Of a DNA stretch of 64,000 nucleotides, positions 27,060-35,157 are shown one piece after another. The position numbers were made by a program, and so were the translations under genes. The stretch is from the NCBI RefSeq assembly GCF_017916365.1, contig NZ_JAFMSU010000001.1:1488001-1552000 (forward strand), given 5' to 3'. The notes beneath the pieces were generated by a model. The model was not told the DNA's origin. It saw only the letters and a list, made by a program, of their open reading frames with translations, and ran no database searches. How positions within the stretch are numbered: the first letter of the stretch is position 1; every line of letters starts with the position of its first letter. This stretch comes from Rufibacter roseolus (GTDB lineage Bacteria; Bacteroidota; Bacteroidia; Cytophagales; Hymenobacteraceae).

Positions 27060-28973
27060 TTACCTGAATTCGGAGATCAGGGGTTGGGTGAAGCGCAGGT
27101 CATTGAATTCATAGTACTGCCGGGTGGTCTGGAACAGTTTGAAATCCTGCTGGTTATTGACCAGGGGCAGACGCGGGTAATACCCCAGCAGCACCTGAAT
27201 GGTGTTAATAGGCAGGAACTCGTTTCTAAACCGCAGCCCCATGCCAAATCCGGTATAAGGCTTTTCTTTCAGGGGTGATTTGTTCTGGATGCTGGTAAGC
27301 CAGGCCAGATCTGCGAAACCAATGATAGCCAACCGGAAGCCCAGCAGCGTGAGGGGGGTGAAGAAGTTGGTCTCGTAGTTAAGGACGAACTTGCGGTAAC
27401 CCCGCACGGCCCCTGAACTGAACCCCCTGATGCCGTCTTCCTGGTCAATGTCCAGGGCAAACAGATCGGGGCGGCGCATGCCCAAGGAGGCGCGGTTCCA
27501 CAGGAAATGCCGCCAGCGCCAGTTCCTGAGGCGGTACAGGGGCGTGAAGTACAAAGCCTCTGAAGTGAGCACGCCTTGCTCCCAGGAATTCTGATACCGA
27601 TAACTGCCGTACTCCAGCCCTCCGTACAGATAACCAAAATTAGGCTGGTATTTGCCGAACGCGGCTTTCACCCCCAGGTACATCCGGTTCTTCTGGGCAC
27701 CGTCCTCAAAGCCTGCCGTAAGCGCGATCAGGTTCCCGGCCGGGATATCCTCGGTACGGCCAAACCCGAAAAGGTATTGGTCTTTGTAGTATTTCCTGAA
27801 ACTGAAGCCAAAAGCGGTAAGGTAAAGGCGGGCACTTTGGATAGTGGGGCCGCTGCCCTGGGTGTATTGGATGTTCATAAACCGGGCAGCCGTGATAAGC
27901 CGCGTGGGGTTGTCCATGGCCAAGTCATAGGACTTGAGCCGGAAGGCACGCCCGATCCAGAAGTCCTGGATATTATAGTCCAACGGGATGTGGTTGATGA
28001 CCTGACCTTCCCCGCCCTCGCCGTTTTCTCCTTCGCCTTGTTCGTAATAATCTGGTATAAGGGTCTGGTACCAGGCCACAGAAGCCCCGCCCGCATATTT
28101 GGTATCGGTGGAGAAGAAGTCCCTTCTAAAACTAAGGCTCTGCTGCTTATAGTAATGGGTGTTCTGGTAGAGCAGTTCCGCTGAGATAAAGGTGTGCGAT
28201 ATATTGGGGATGTAGTAGCTGCCCAGGAACTGCCAGGTCTGCGGCTCAGACAAACCAAAGCGATAGTTCGTTCTGAACTGGTGCCCGATGCCCATGAAAT
28301 TGATGTCCCGCAGGCCCAGCCGGGTACCCGAGGTGCTGGCCGAGCCCGAGCCGCTGATACTGAACACGTCTTTGGTGACAATGACTACGTCAATGCTGTC
28401 CTTGGTGGAGGTGGAGTCATTGACCAGCACCCGGGCATCTAAAAGGTAGTCAGTCTGGCGCAGCAAACGCTCAGATTCTGACAAGTCCAGGGGCTCCAGC
28501 AAATCGCCTTCCTTGAAAAGGATCTGGTTCCGGAGCAGGTTCCGTTTCGTGCGCATGTGCAGGGCATTGCCCAGGCGCTCCAGGCTGTTATCGGGCAGGG
28601 CCAGGGTATCGTTGATAGAATAGCCAAAGGCATCCAGCCTTTTGAAATAGATACTCCGGACAACTTTGTAGTTGTGTTGCGCATGGGTAGCCGGCAGCAG
28701 GGTGTTTTCCACGGGCCCCTCAATCCGGCGCGGTTTAAAGACCACCAGGGCTTTTACGGCCCGGCCAAACAGCGTTTTCTTCTGGCTTATGCGCTTCAGG
28801 GACTGCAGGAACTGTTTGTTATCAGTGGTGTCTTCCAGTGGCGGGTAGAGGGAGGGTTGCGTGGAAGGAGGGGAGACCACCTGCGCCTGTGCACAAACGC
28901 AGCTGAACCATCCTGCCATCAATAGCAGAAATAGCATTTGTGCGTGCACAGAAAATCTTGCGGCTGTCTTCAT
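27060..28973 (-). CDS. Omp85-like outer-membrane protein
   Basis: A 637-residue protein with a signal peptide (residues 1-30). The N-terminal part resembles one POTRA-type fold (YKVVRSIYFKRLDAFGYSIN, LLRNQILFKEGDLLEPLDL, VVIVTKDVFSI at about 75-205). A C-terminal barrel (about 210-637) contains EDGIRGFSSGAVRGYRKFVL, comparable to the conserved RGF motif of Omp85 strands and loop 6. It ends on an aromatic-rich strand. The family suggests membrane protein assembly or lipid-related transport, but BamA itself has five POTRA domains and this protein does not. It is divergent from the radical SAM gene; function unknown. Confidence 0.75.
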   Translation of the reverse strand: MKTAARFSVHAQMLFLLLMAGWFSCVCAQAQVVSPPSTQPSLYPPLEDTTDNKQFLQSLKRISQKKTLFGRAVKALVVFKPRRIEGPVENTLLPATHAQHNYKVVRSIYFKRLDAFGYSINDTLALPDNSLERLGNALHMRTKRNLLRNQILFKEGDLLEPLDLSESERLLRQTDYLLDARVLVNDSTSTKDSIDVVIVTKDVFSISGSGSASTSGTRLGLRDINFMGIGHQFRTNYRFGLSEPQTWQFLGSYYIPNISHTFISAELLYQNTHYYKQQSLSFRRDFFSTDTKYAGGASVAWYQTLIPDYYEQGEGENGEGGEGQVINHIPLDYNIQDFWIGRAFRLKSYDLAMDNPTRLITAARFMNIQYTQGSGPTIQSARLYLTAFGFSFRKYYKDQYLFGFGRTEDIPAGNLIALTAGFEDGAQKNRMYLGVKAAFGKYQPNFGYLYGGLEYGSYRYQNSWEQGVLTSEALYFTPLYRLRNWRWRHFLWNRASLGMRRPDLFALDIDQEDGIRGFSSGAVRGYRKFVLNYETNFFTPLTLLGFRLAIIGFADLAWLTSIQNKSPLKEKPYTGFGMGLRFRNEFLPINTIQVLLGYYPRLPLVNNQQDFKLFQTTRQYYEFNDLRFTQPLISEFR

Positions 28974-29153
28974 ACCCTATTACCCATCCCTAAAATACGG
29001 CAAATTCTGCTTAGAACCACAATAGCGTCATTTTTGCTATTTATATTAGCTTTATCCACACCCCTGTTGATAAATTGTGGCTAAAATTATTAGTTATTTA
29101 ACTCCATGAGCTGTAACTTGCTAACGTATTCAATGATTTAAATAGCATAACAT

Positions 29154-30419
29154 ATGCAGACTCCGCTTCTAGAAAAACTAAGTATTTTGGCAGATTCAGC
29201 CAAATATGATGTTTCCTGCTCTTCCAGCGGCGGTAAACGCAAAAACGAGGGCAAAGGATTAGGCAACGCCGAGGGCATGGGTATTTGCCACAGCTATACC
29301 GAGGATGGCCGTTGCGTGTCTTTGCTAAAAATATTGCTCACCAACTTCTGCATTTTTGACTGCGCCTACTGCGTGTCCCGGAAAAGCAACGACGTGAAGC
29401 GCGCCGCTTTCACGGTGCAGGAAGTGGTGGATTTGACCATCAATTTCTACCGCCGCAACTACATAGAAGGACTGTTCCTGAGCTCGGGCATTTTCAAGAA
29501 CGCAGACTACACCATGGAACGTCTGGTGCGGGTGGCCAAGAAACTGCGCCTGGAGCATAAGTTCAACGGCTACATCCATCTCAAAACCATTCCGGGCGCG
29601 AGCGAGGAACTGGTAAAGGAAGCCGGCCTCTACGCCGACAGGCTGAGTGTGAACATTGAGTTGCCCACCGAGGAGAGCCTGCAGTCTTTGGCGCCCGAGA
29701 AGAACTTCAAGGAGGTGCTCACGCCCATGGGCCATATCAAAGACCAACTGGTGCTGGTGAAGGAGGAAAAGAAGCTGTTCAAGTCAACACCTTCCTTCGC
29801 GCCGGCCGGGCAGAGCACCCAATTGATTGTAGGCGCTACCGCCGAGACTGACCGCCAGATCATGACCCTCGCCGATGGCCTGTACCAGAACTTCAACCTT
29901 AAGCGGGTTTACTACTCAGGTTACGTGCCGGTTGTCACGGACAGCCGCCTGCCCATCATCAGTACGCCGCCCATCATCCGGGAGAACCGGCTGTACCAAG
30001 CCGATTGGCTTGTGCGGCTCTACGGCTTCGGGGTGAACGAGCTGCTGGATGAACAGAACCCGCAGCTGGACCTTCAGATTGATCCCAAATTGGCCTGGGC
30101 CTTGCGCAACCGGCACGTGTTCCCACTGGAGATCAACACCGCCGATTACGAGATGATTTTGCGGGTACCCGGCATCGGGATTAAGTCTGCGAAGAAGATA
30201 GTGGCGGCCCGCCGCTTCTCCCACCTCACGTGGGAGCACCTGCGTCAGATAGGCGTAGTGCTGAAACGGGCCAAATATTTTATCACCTGCGGAGGGCGCA
30301 GTTTGGAGACGAGAGAATGGGACGAAGAAGCCATCCGGAGAAGAATCATTTTTGGGGAGAAGGGGAGCCGGGCCAGCCTGTGGGGCAGCCAAATGGACCT
30401 GTTTCAGCAAGCGGGCTAG
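29154..30419 (+). CDS. Putative DNA modification/repair radical SAM protein
   Basis: A 421-residue protein matching the TIGR03916-type family. The iron-sulfur motif is Cys66-x3-Cys70-x2-Cys73 (CIFDCAYC), inside an N-terminal radical SAM barrel. Conserved pieces include YDVSCSSSGGKRKN, LFLSSGIFKNADYTMERLV and RLSVNIELPTEESL. A C-terminal helix-hairpin-helix (about 322-360, LRVPGIGIKSAKKIVAARRF) suggests DNA contact. The substrate is not known. Its usual partner, a TIGR03915/DUF4130 protein, is encoded 240 nt downstream, and the pair is often associated with a uracil-DNA-glycosylase-like domain in other genomes. Confidence 0.9.
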   Translation: MQTPLLEKLSILADSAKYDVSCSSSGGKRKNEGKGLGNAEGMGICHSYTEDGRCVSLLKILLTNFCIFDCAYCVSRKSNDVKRAAFTVQEVVDLTINFYRRNYIEGLFLSSGIFKNADYTMERLVRVAKKLRLEHKFNGYIHLKTIPGASEELVKEAGLYADRLSVNIELPTEESLQSLAPEKNFKEVLTPMGHIKDQLVLVKEEKKLFKSTPSFAPAGQSTQLIVGATAETDRQIMTLADGLYQNFNLKRVYYSGYVPVVTDSRLPIISTPPIIRENRLYQADWLVRLYGFGVNELLDEQNPQLDLQIDPKLAWALRNRHVFPLEINTADYEMILRVPGIGIKSAKKIVAARRFSHLTWEHLRQIGVVLKRAKYFITCGGRSLETREWDEEAIRRRIIFGEKGSRASLWGSQMDLFQQAG

Positions 30420-30499
30420 AAAGCCAGAAGCCTGAAAACCTTCCTCCGCACAAGAGAAAAAGAATTGTTTTTGTAAAACCTCATAGATCATTAACCATT

Positions 30500-30643
30500 A
30501 TGCCAACAGTAGCCAACCGCCAGACCGTAGCCCCAGTATCTTTCCGTTGCAAACTCAGCACCCTGGTACCGTACCTGCGTCAACTATCGGCCCAACGCCA
30601 CGAAAACAACGGCCGCCGCTCCTCTGTGCGCATCGCCTCCTAA
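30500..30643 (+). CDS. Possible 47-residue basic peptide between the radical SAM pair
   Basis: An ATG-to-TAA ORF beginning MPTVANRQTVAPVSFRCK and ending SSVRIAS. It is Arg-rich, with no signal peptide or recognised motif. It sits in the 240-nt gap between the radical SAM gene and its partner and ends 16 nt before the latter. It could be translated as a coupling ORF, or be chance. No family is known to me. Confidence 0.35.
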   Translation: MPTVANRQTVAPVSFRCKLSTLVPYLRQLSAQRHENNGRRSSVRIAS

Positions 30644-30659
30644 CCAGTTAAAAGCGCCC

Positions 30660-31496
30660 ATGCATTTCTATACCTATGACGGTTCCTTTGAAGGCCTCCT
30701 GACGGTGGTGTTTGAAGCGTATGAGCGTAAAGAATGGCCTACCCAGATAGGCCGCGAAGGCGAGGCGCCGCCCGGTATTTTCGCGGAGCACCATTTTGTG
30801 CCTACCCAAGAAGACAAGGCCAAACGCGTTTGGGAGGGTTTGGGCAAAAAGCTGTCAAAAGCCGCCTGGGAAAACGTGTACAAAGCCTACCTCTGGGAAC
30901 AGTCCGGCTTTGAGATGCTCATCTTCCAGTTCGTGCGGATGGTTTTCTCAAGTACTCAGGAAGGAGTTGAAGAAAACTTTTCCGAGCCCTGCGTGCAGAA
31001 AATGGCGGCCGTGGGCAAGCAGATGTTCCGGGAGAAGCACCGCATGGAAGCCTTCATCCGGTTCCAGCGTACGCAAGACGGTCTCTTTATCGCGCCCATC
31101 AGCCCGGACTTCAACGTGCTCCCCTTAGTGGTGTCTCACTTTGAAAAGCGCTACGCCGATCAACACTGGCTTATCTATGACGTGCGCCGGCAGTACGGCG
31201 CGTATTATGACCTGCAGAGCGTACAAATTGTCTACCTGGAAGATGCGCCCCTGGGTCTCCGGAAAGGACAGCTCTCCCCCGAGATACTCACTTCGGTAGA
31301 GCCCTTGTACCAGCAACTCTGGCAAGTCTACTTTGATCACGTGAACATCCCCGAGCGGAAAAATCAGAAACTCCACCTCCGCCACATGCCCAAGCGCTAC
31401 TGGAAATATCTCACTGAGAAAAAGCCCCGGATGCAAGCCCACCAGCCCATCCAAAACAAGCAAGTCCCCACCGCCATGCCCAGACTAAAAGCTTAA
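30660..31496 (+). CDS. TIGR03915/DUF4130 putative DNA repair protein
   Basis: A 278-residue protein of the family that accompanies the DNA-linked radical SAM enzyme. It opens with MHFYTYDGSFEGLLTVVFEAYER, typical of the family. It includes FREKHRMEAFIRFQRTQDGLF, ISPDFNVLPLVVSHFEKRYADQ-like segments and the late PERKNQKLHLRHMPKRYWKYL stretch with basic and aromatic residues. In some species this domain is fused to a uracil-DNA-glycosylase-like domain; at 278 residues it stands alone here and no such gene is nearby. Role in DNA repair is inferred from the pairing only. Confidence 0.88.
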   Translation: MHFYTYDGSFEGLLTVVFEAYERKEWPTQIGREGEAPPGIFAEHHFVPTQEDKAKRVWEGLGKKLSKAAWENVYKAYLWEQSGFEMLIFQFVRMVFSSTQEGVEENFSEPCVQKMAAVGKQMFREKHRMEAFIRFQRTQDGLFIAPISPDFNVLPLVVSHFEKRYADQHWLIYDVRRQYGAYYDLQSVQIVYLEDAPLGLRKGQLSPEILTSVEPLYQQLWQVYFDHVNIPERKNQKLHLRHMPKRYWKYLTEKKPRMQAHQPIQNKQVPTAMPRLKA

Positions 31497-31600
31497 ATCT
31501 TTGCCTTTTCCATTTCGGAGCTGTTATAGTAAAAACGACTTAAAAGCGCTGCTTTACATCTAGTTTTCCTTATTGCTTCTTTTATCTGAAAACTTTGGTT

Positions 31601-31666
31601 GAGGCTCTCACCTCATGGCAGTTGCAAACTGCCGATCATTTTAGGTCCAAGTCACAGACTTGAACC
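31601..31666 (+). repeat. Three-hairpin repeat, copy 3
   Basis: GAGGCTCTCACCTC, then GGCAGTT-GCA-AACTGCC, then GGTCCAAGTCACAGACTTGA. The middle stem uses different pairs from copy 1 but keeps complementarity. Confidence 0.8.
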
Positions 31667-31701
31667 ATGTATAATGACAGATTGATACGGAAAAAGGCAC
31701 C

Positions 31702-31754
31702 TGCGGCAGGCCGGGGCGAAGGCCTACAGTGAGGCCGAGGCCCGGCCTGCCGCA
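31702..31754. repeat. GC-rich inverted repeat beside the 195-bp repeat, copy A
   Basis: TGCGGCAGGCCGGG (31702-31715) and its perfect complement at 31741-31754. It lies 20 nt before the 195-bp repeat. Copy B has an unrelated 20-bp inverted repeat at about the same distance. Confidence 0.7.
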
Positions 31755-31774
31755 CGGATGAACTGTTCAGGTGG

Positions 31775-31969
31775 CAGTGGCCTGCGTGGACTATGGAACA
31801 GATAGCTTTAGCCAGGTGGTACCTTGATTGAAGCCTCACTGTCCGAGCGTCAGCGAGTTTGAGGCTTCTTGATTCTTTTGGTTACTTTTCTCATCAAGGA
31901 GAAAAGTGACAAACGCCCGCAGAGCGCGGCTGCAGTAATGAGGCTTTGTAGGCAGGCGGTAGGAAGTAA
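31775..31969 (+). repeat. 195-bp structured repeat, copy A
   Basis: It matches 56822-57016 (reverse orientation) over exactly 195 bp; the core 31829-31923 is identical for 95 nt. Internal stems: GAAGCCTCA with TGAGGCTTC, and ACTTTTCTC with GAGAAAAGT. No ORF is convincing. Three-hairpin repeats flank it on both sides. The whole gene-free stretch 31497-32127 is repeat DNA. Confidence 0.85.
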
Positions 31970-31988
31970 TATCTCCTAAGTGGTTTTA

Positions 31989-32054
31989 AGGCTAACGCCT
32001 CACTGCGGTTGTAAACTGCAGGCTATGGTAGGTCCAAGTCACAGACTTGAACCA
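31989..32054 (+). repeat. Three-hairpin repeat, copy 4
   Basis: AGGCTAACGCCT, CTGCGGTT-GTA-AACTGCAG (one G-U-type pair), and GGTCCAAGTCACAGACTTGA. The third hairpin is identical to copy 3. Confidence 0.8.
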
Positions 32055-32127
32055 GGGATTGAGGGAGCACGCAAACCACCATTTCAAACGTTTTCACCCG
32101 GTTTACCGGAAAATACCCCAGAAACAC

Positions 32128-32135
32128 TATCTTTG
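32128..32135 (+). promoter_or_regulatory. Putative -7 box of purN
   Basis: TATCTTTG matches TAnnTTTG and lies only 9 nt before the TTG proposed as purN start. A weak TTTA stands 22 nt upstream. This implies an almost leaderless message or a slightly later start codon. Confidence 0.5.
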
Positions 32136-32143
32136 CTCTTCCA

Positions 32144-32773
32144 TTGACAGCACCAGCAGTTTTGGGTACCTCCGCAAAGAAAAAGAACATCGTCATTTTC
32201 GCTTCCGGCTCCGGGAGCAATGCCCAGCGCCTGCTGGAGCAGTTTGAAGACCACGCGCATATTGAGGTGGTGGCCCTTTTTTCCAACAACCCGGAGGCGT
32301 TTGCCTTGCAGCGGGCCCAGAATTTTGGCGTGCCTACTGTAATCTTTGACCGGGCGTCTTTGAAGGCGGGTGATGTGCAGGCGCAGGTACAGGCCTACGA
32401 GCCTGACTTGATTGTGCTGGCCGGTTTCCTTTGGCTATTGCCGGCTGCCTTTGTGCAGGCTTTCCCCAACAAGATCATCAACATCCATCCGTCGCTGTTA
32501 CCCAAGTTTGGCGGCAAAGGCATGCACGGCCAGCACGTGCACCAGGCCGTGATAGATGCAAGGGAAGCCCAGACCGGCATCACCATCCATTACGTGAACG
32601 AGCATTATGATGAGGGCGCGCCCATTTACCAGGAGTTCTGCGCCGTGCACCCCGATGATACCTGCGAGACCCTGGCGGCCCGCGTGCTCACCTTGGAGCA
32701 CCGGCACTTGCCCCGCGTAGTGGAGGAATTGCTCACGTCCGGCAAAAACAGCCCCGAAACGCCCGCAGCCTAA
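32144..32773 (+). CDS. purN: Phosphoribosylglycinamide formyltransferase
   Basis: Transfers a formyl group from 10-formyl-THF to GAR in purine synthesis; cytoplasmic. About 209 residues, near the family norm. Visible are IVIFASGSGSNAQRL (phosphate-binding loop), NIHPSLLPKFGGKGMHG with the catalytic histidine, and YDEGAPIYQE with the conserved Asp. No ATG exists in frame before the conserved KKKNIVIF. The start is taken as TTG at 32144, but TTG at 32162 is also possible given the nearby -7 box. purH lies downstream on the same strand. Confidence 0.93.
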   Translation: MTAPAVLGTSAKKKNIVIFASGSGSNAQRLLEQFEDHAHIEVVALFSNNPEAFALQRAQNFGVPTVIFDRASLKAGDVQAQVQAYEPDLIVLAGFLWLLPAAFVQAFPNKIINIHPSLLPKFGGKGMHGQHVHQAVIDAREAQTGITIHYVNEHYDEGAPIYQEFCAVHPDDTCETLAARVLTLEHRHLPRVVEELLTSGKNSPETPAA

Positions 32774-32787
32774 CCCCGAAGAAAGAG

Positions 32788-32991
32788 ATGAAGCGACTGA
32801 CACGGCCCTTTCTCCTGCTCTCACTGCTGCTTACGTGTCAACTGCGGGCCTTCTCTGGTCTGCTCTGCCCTTCTAATTCAATTAGAGATAATACTAAGTC
32901 CCAGTCTGTGAAATTGGGAGACAGTCTTGCTGTGTCCAGGCTTTTGCTGGGCCAAAGCCTGCCAGTTCCTTTCAGAACCTACATTTTCTAA
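32788..32991 (+). CDS. Doubtful 67-residue ORF with signal-like N-terminus
   Basis: It starts 15 nt after purN behind a purine-rich AAGAAAGAG and reads MKRLTRPFLLLSLLLTCQLR, a fair signal or lipoprotein leader. The remaining 45 residues have no recognisable features. It ends 5 nt before the purH start. It may be a small exported protein or a decayed gene. Confidence 0.25.
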   Translation: MKRLTRPFLLLSLLLTCQLRAFSGLLCPSNSIRDNTKSQSVKLGDSLAVSRLLLGQSLPVPFRTYIF

Positions 32992-32995
32992 CTAT

Positions 32996-34525
32996 ATGAA
33001 TTCCGTTAAAATCAAATCTGCCCTTATCTCGGTGTACTACAAAGACGGCCTGGAGCCGCTGGTGCGCGAGTTGCAGAAACAAGGCGTTACTTTTTACTCC
33101 ACTGGTGGTACCCAGACGTTCCTGGAAGGCCTGGGCGCTGAGGTGGTGGCCGTAGACAGCGTCACTGATTACCCGTCTATCTTCGGGGGACGCGTGAAAA
33201 CCCTGCATCCAAAGATCTTCGGGGGAATCCTGCACCGCCGGAGTCATGAGCAAGATCAGCAGGAAGTAGAGCAGTTCGAGATCCCGGCGTTAGACTTGGT
33301 GATTGTAGACCTGTACCCATTTGAGGAAACTGTGGCTTCCGGAGCTTCAGAGGAAGACGTGATTGAGAAAATCGACATTGGGGGGATTTCTTTGATCCGC
33401 GCCGCGGCCAAGAACTTCCAGGATGTCTTGATCGTGTCTTCGCGCGAGCAATACGGTGAGGTGGTAGGGTTGCTACAGGCCAAAGACGGCAGCACCGAGC
33501 TGGCCGACCGCAAGCGTTTCGCGGCCAAAGCCTTTGACGTGTCTTCGCACTATGACACCCACATCTTCAACTACCTGAGCAAAGAGCAGGACCTGGCCCC
33601 GGCCTTCAAGCAGAGTGAGCGCACGAGTCAAACCTTGCGTTATGGCGAGAACCCGCACCAAAAAGGATACTTCTACGGCGATTTAGAGGCTCTTTTTGAG
33701 AAACTGAACGGAAAAGAGCTGTCCTACAACAACCTAGTGGACGTAGACGCCGCTGTGTTGCTCATGGCTGAGTTTGCTGACCAACCGGCTGTGGCCATTC
33801 TGAAACACACCAATGCCTGTGGCGTGGCCGTGGCTGATTCTCTGCACCAGGCCTACGTGAACGCACTTGCTTGTGACCCAGTATCGGCGTTCGGGGGCGT
33901 GATCATAGTGAATAAAACCGTGGACCTTGCTACCGCCGAGGAACTGAACAAACTGTTCTTCGAGGTGCTCATTGCGCCGGGTTTTGACGTCGATGCCCTG
34001 GAACTGCTTAGATCTAAGAAAAACCGCATTCTGCTGCGCCAAAAGCCGGTTCAGTTGCCAAGTAAACTGTTCAAAACCCTCTTGAACGGCGTAATTGAGC
34101 AAGACAAAGATCTGGCCATTGAAACCGCCGCCGACTTCAAAACCGTGACTCAGCGGGCTCCATCACCGGAAGAGGTGGAAGGCCTGGAGTTCGCGCTTAA
34201 GGTTTGCAAGCATACCAAGTCCAACACCATCGTGTTGGCACGTGGAAACCAATTGCTGGCCAGCGGTGTGGGTCAAACCTCAAGGGTAGATGCTTTGCGT
34301 CAGGCCATTGAGAAAGCCCGCTCGTTCGGGTTTGATTTGCAAGGTTCGGTGATGGCCTCAGACGCGTTCTTCCCGTTCCCTGACTGCGTGGAGATCGCCG
34401 CCGAAGCCGGAATCACCGCCGTGGTGCAGCCCGGAGGTTCTATCAAAGACAAAGACTCCATTGATGCCTGCGATGCCCGTAACATGGCCATGGTCATGAC
34501 TGGCGTGCGCCATTTCAAACATTAA
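32996..34525 (+). CDS. purH: Bifunctional AICAR formyltransferase/IMP cyclohydrolase
   Basis: Catalyses the last two steps of IMP synthesis; cytoplasmic. 509 residues from the ATG at 32996, whose product MNSVKIKSALISVYYK is the standard start; an upstream extension is rejected. The N-terminal MGS-like cyclohydrolase domain has FYSTGGTQTFLEGLG and GGRVKTLHPKIFGGILHRR. The C-terminal formyltransferase domain has LRYGENPHQKGYFYG, LKHTNACGVAVAD and DAFFPFPD. It follows purN, an earlier enzyme of the same pathway, and ends at a strong terminator. Confidence 0.97.
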   Translation: MNSVKIKSALISVYYKDGLEPLVRELQKQGVTFYSTGGTQTFLEGLGAEVVAVDSVTDYPSIFGGRVKTLHPKIFGGILHRRSHEQDQQEVEQFEIPALDLVIVDLYPFEETVASGASEEDVIEKIDIGGISLIRAAAKNFQDVLIVSSREQYGEVVGLLQAKDGSTELADRKRFAAKAFDVSSHYDTHIFNYLSKEQDLAPAFKQSERTSQTLRYGENPHQKGYFYGDLEALFEKLNGKELSYNNLVDVDAAVLLMAEFADQPAVAILKHTNACGVAVADSLHQAYVNALACDPVSAFGGVIIVNKTVDLATAEELNKLFFEVLIAPGFDVDALELLRSKKNRILLRQKPVQLPSKLFKTLLNGVIEQDKDLAIETAADFKTVTQRAPSPEEVEGLEFALKVCKHTKSNTIVLARGNQLLASGVGQTSRVDALRQAIEKARSFGFDLQGSVMASDAFFPFPDCVEIAAEAGITAVVQPGGSIKDKDSIDACDARNMAMVMTGVRHFKH

Positions 34526-34550
34526 TCCTATCCTAAAGGAATATTCCAGA

Positions 34551-34583
34551 AGCCCGGCCGTTCTTTGGACAGCCGGGCTTTTT
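34551..34583 (+). terminator. purH terminator
   Basis: AGCCCGGC (34551-34558) pairs with GCCGGGCT (34572-34579), followed by TTTTT, 25 nt after the stop codon. Confidence 0.9.
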
Positions 34584-35074
34584 GCTTCCCGTTGAAAAGT
34601 CCAAATGCCGATTTAACCTGTTTTCTAAAAAACAACCATAAAACTTTGGCATAGGGAAACGAAAGTTAGGGTGATATAAGCTTTTCCGGATAAGGGCGGG
34701 CAGGAGGTGAACCCGGGTATTTTTCTAGGGTAACTGTGTCGCGCAGGAGGAGAGGGTAGGGTTCATTGGTGTAGTGTTGACCCTGAGCGAGTTAATAGCC
34801 ATTCGTTCTGAGGTATAGGCACTGCTTGTTTGAATTGTACTAGTCGCCGATGTTATATGAGTAGGAGATAGTAAAATTGTATTATGGCATTACAGAGGAA
34901 AATGGTGGTATAGAAAGAGAGCGGATGCTGGTTTTCTGAGGTACATTGCGCTACAGGACGGGCAAACCCCGAGAGGAGGGAAGTAAAACAGCCATGTTTT
35001 TGGGCTCTTTTCAGGAAAAAAGACAGAAAACAGAACTGTCTCATGCTCAAGCGTAATTATTAGCGGGAAATACG
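34584..35074. other. Gene-free spacer before mreB
   Basis: About 490 nt without a supportable ORF. It holds two copies of the GTTTTC/GAAAAC box (about 34616-34644 and 35001-35033). A minus-strand ORF at 34853-35050 has no gene-like features. Confidence 0.6.
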
Positions 35075-35082
35075 TAATTTTG
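35075..35082 (+). promoter_or_regulatory. -7 box of the mreB operon
   Basis: TAATTTTG matches TAnnTTTG, 75 nt before the mreB ATG. No clean TTTG stands at the -33 distance. Confidence 0.55.
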
Positions 35083-35157
35083 CGCCATTATAGTACCTGG
35101 TTAAGTAAATAAATTTCATATATAGCATTCTAACGGTGAGTGCACGACTGACAAATA

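Noticed and set aside
34853-35050. 65-codon minus-strand ORF upstream of mreB
   Set aside because: No start context, no family-like features, and it contains a copy of the spacer box.
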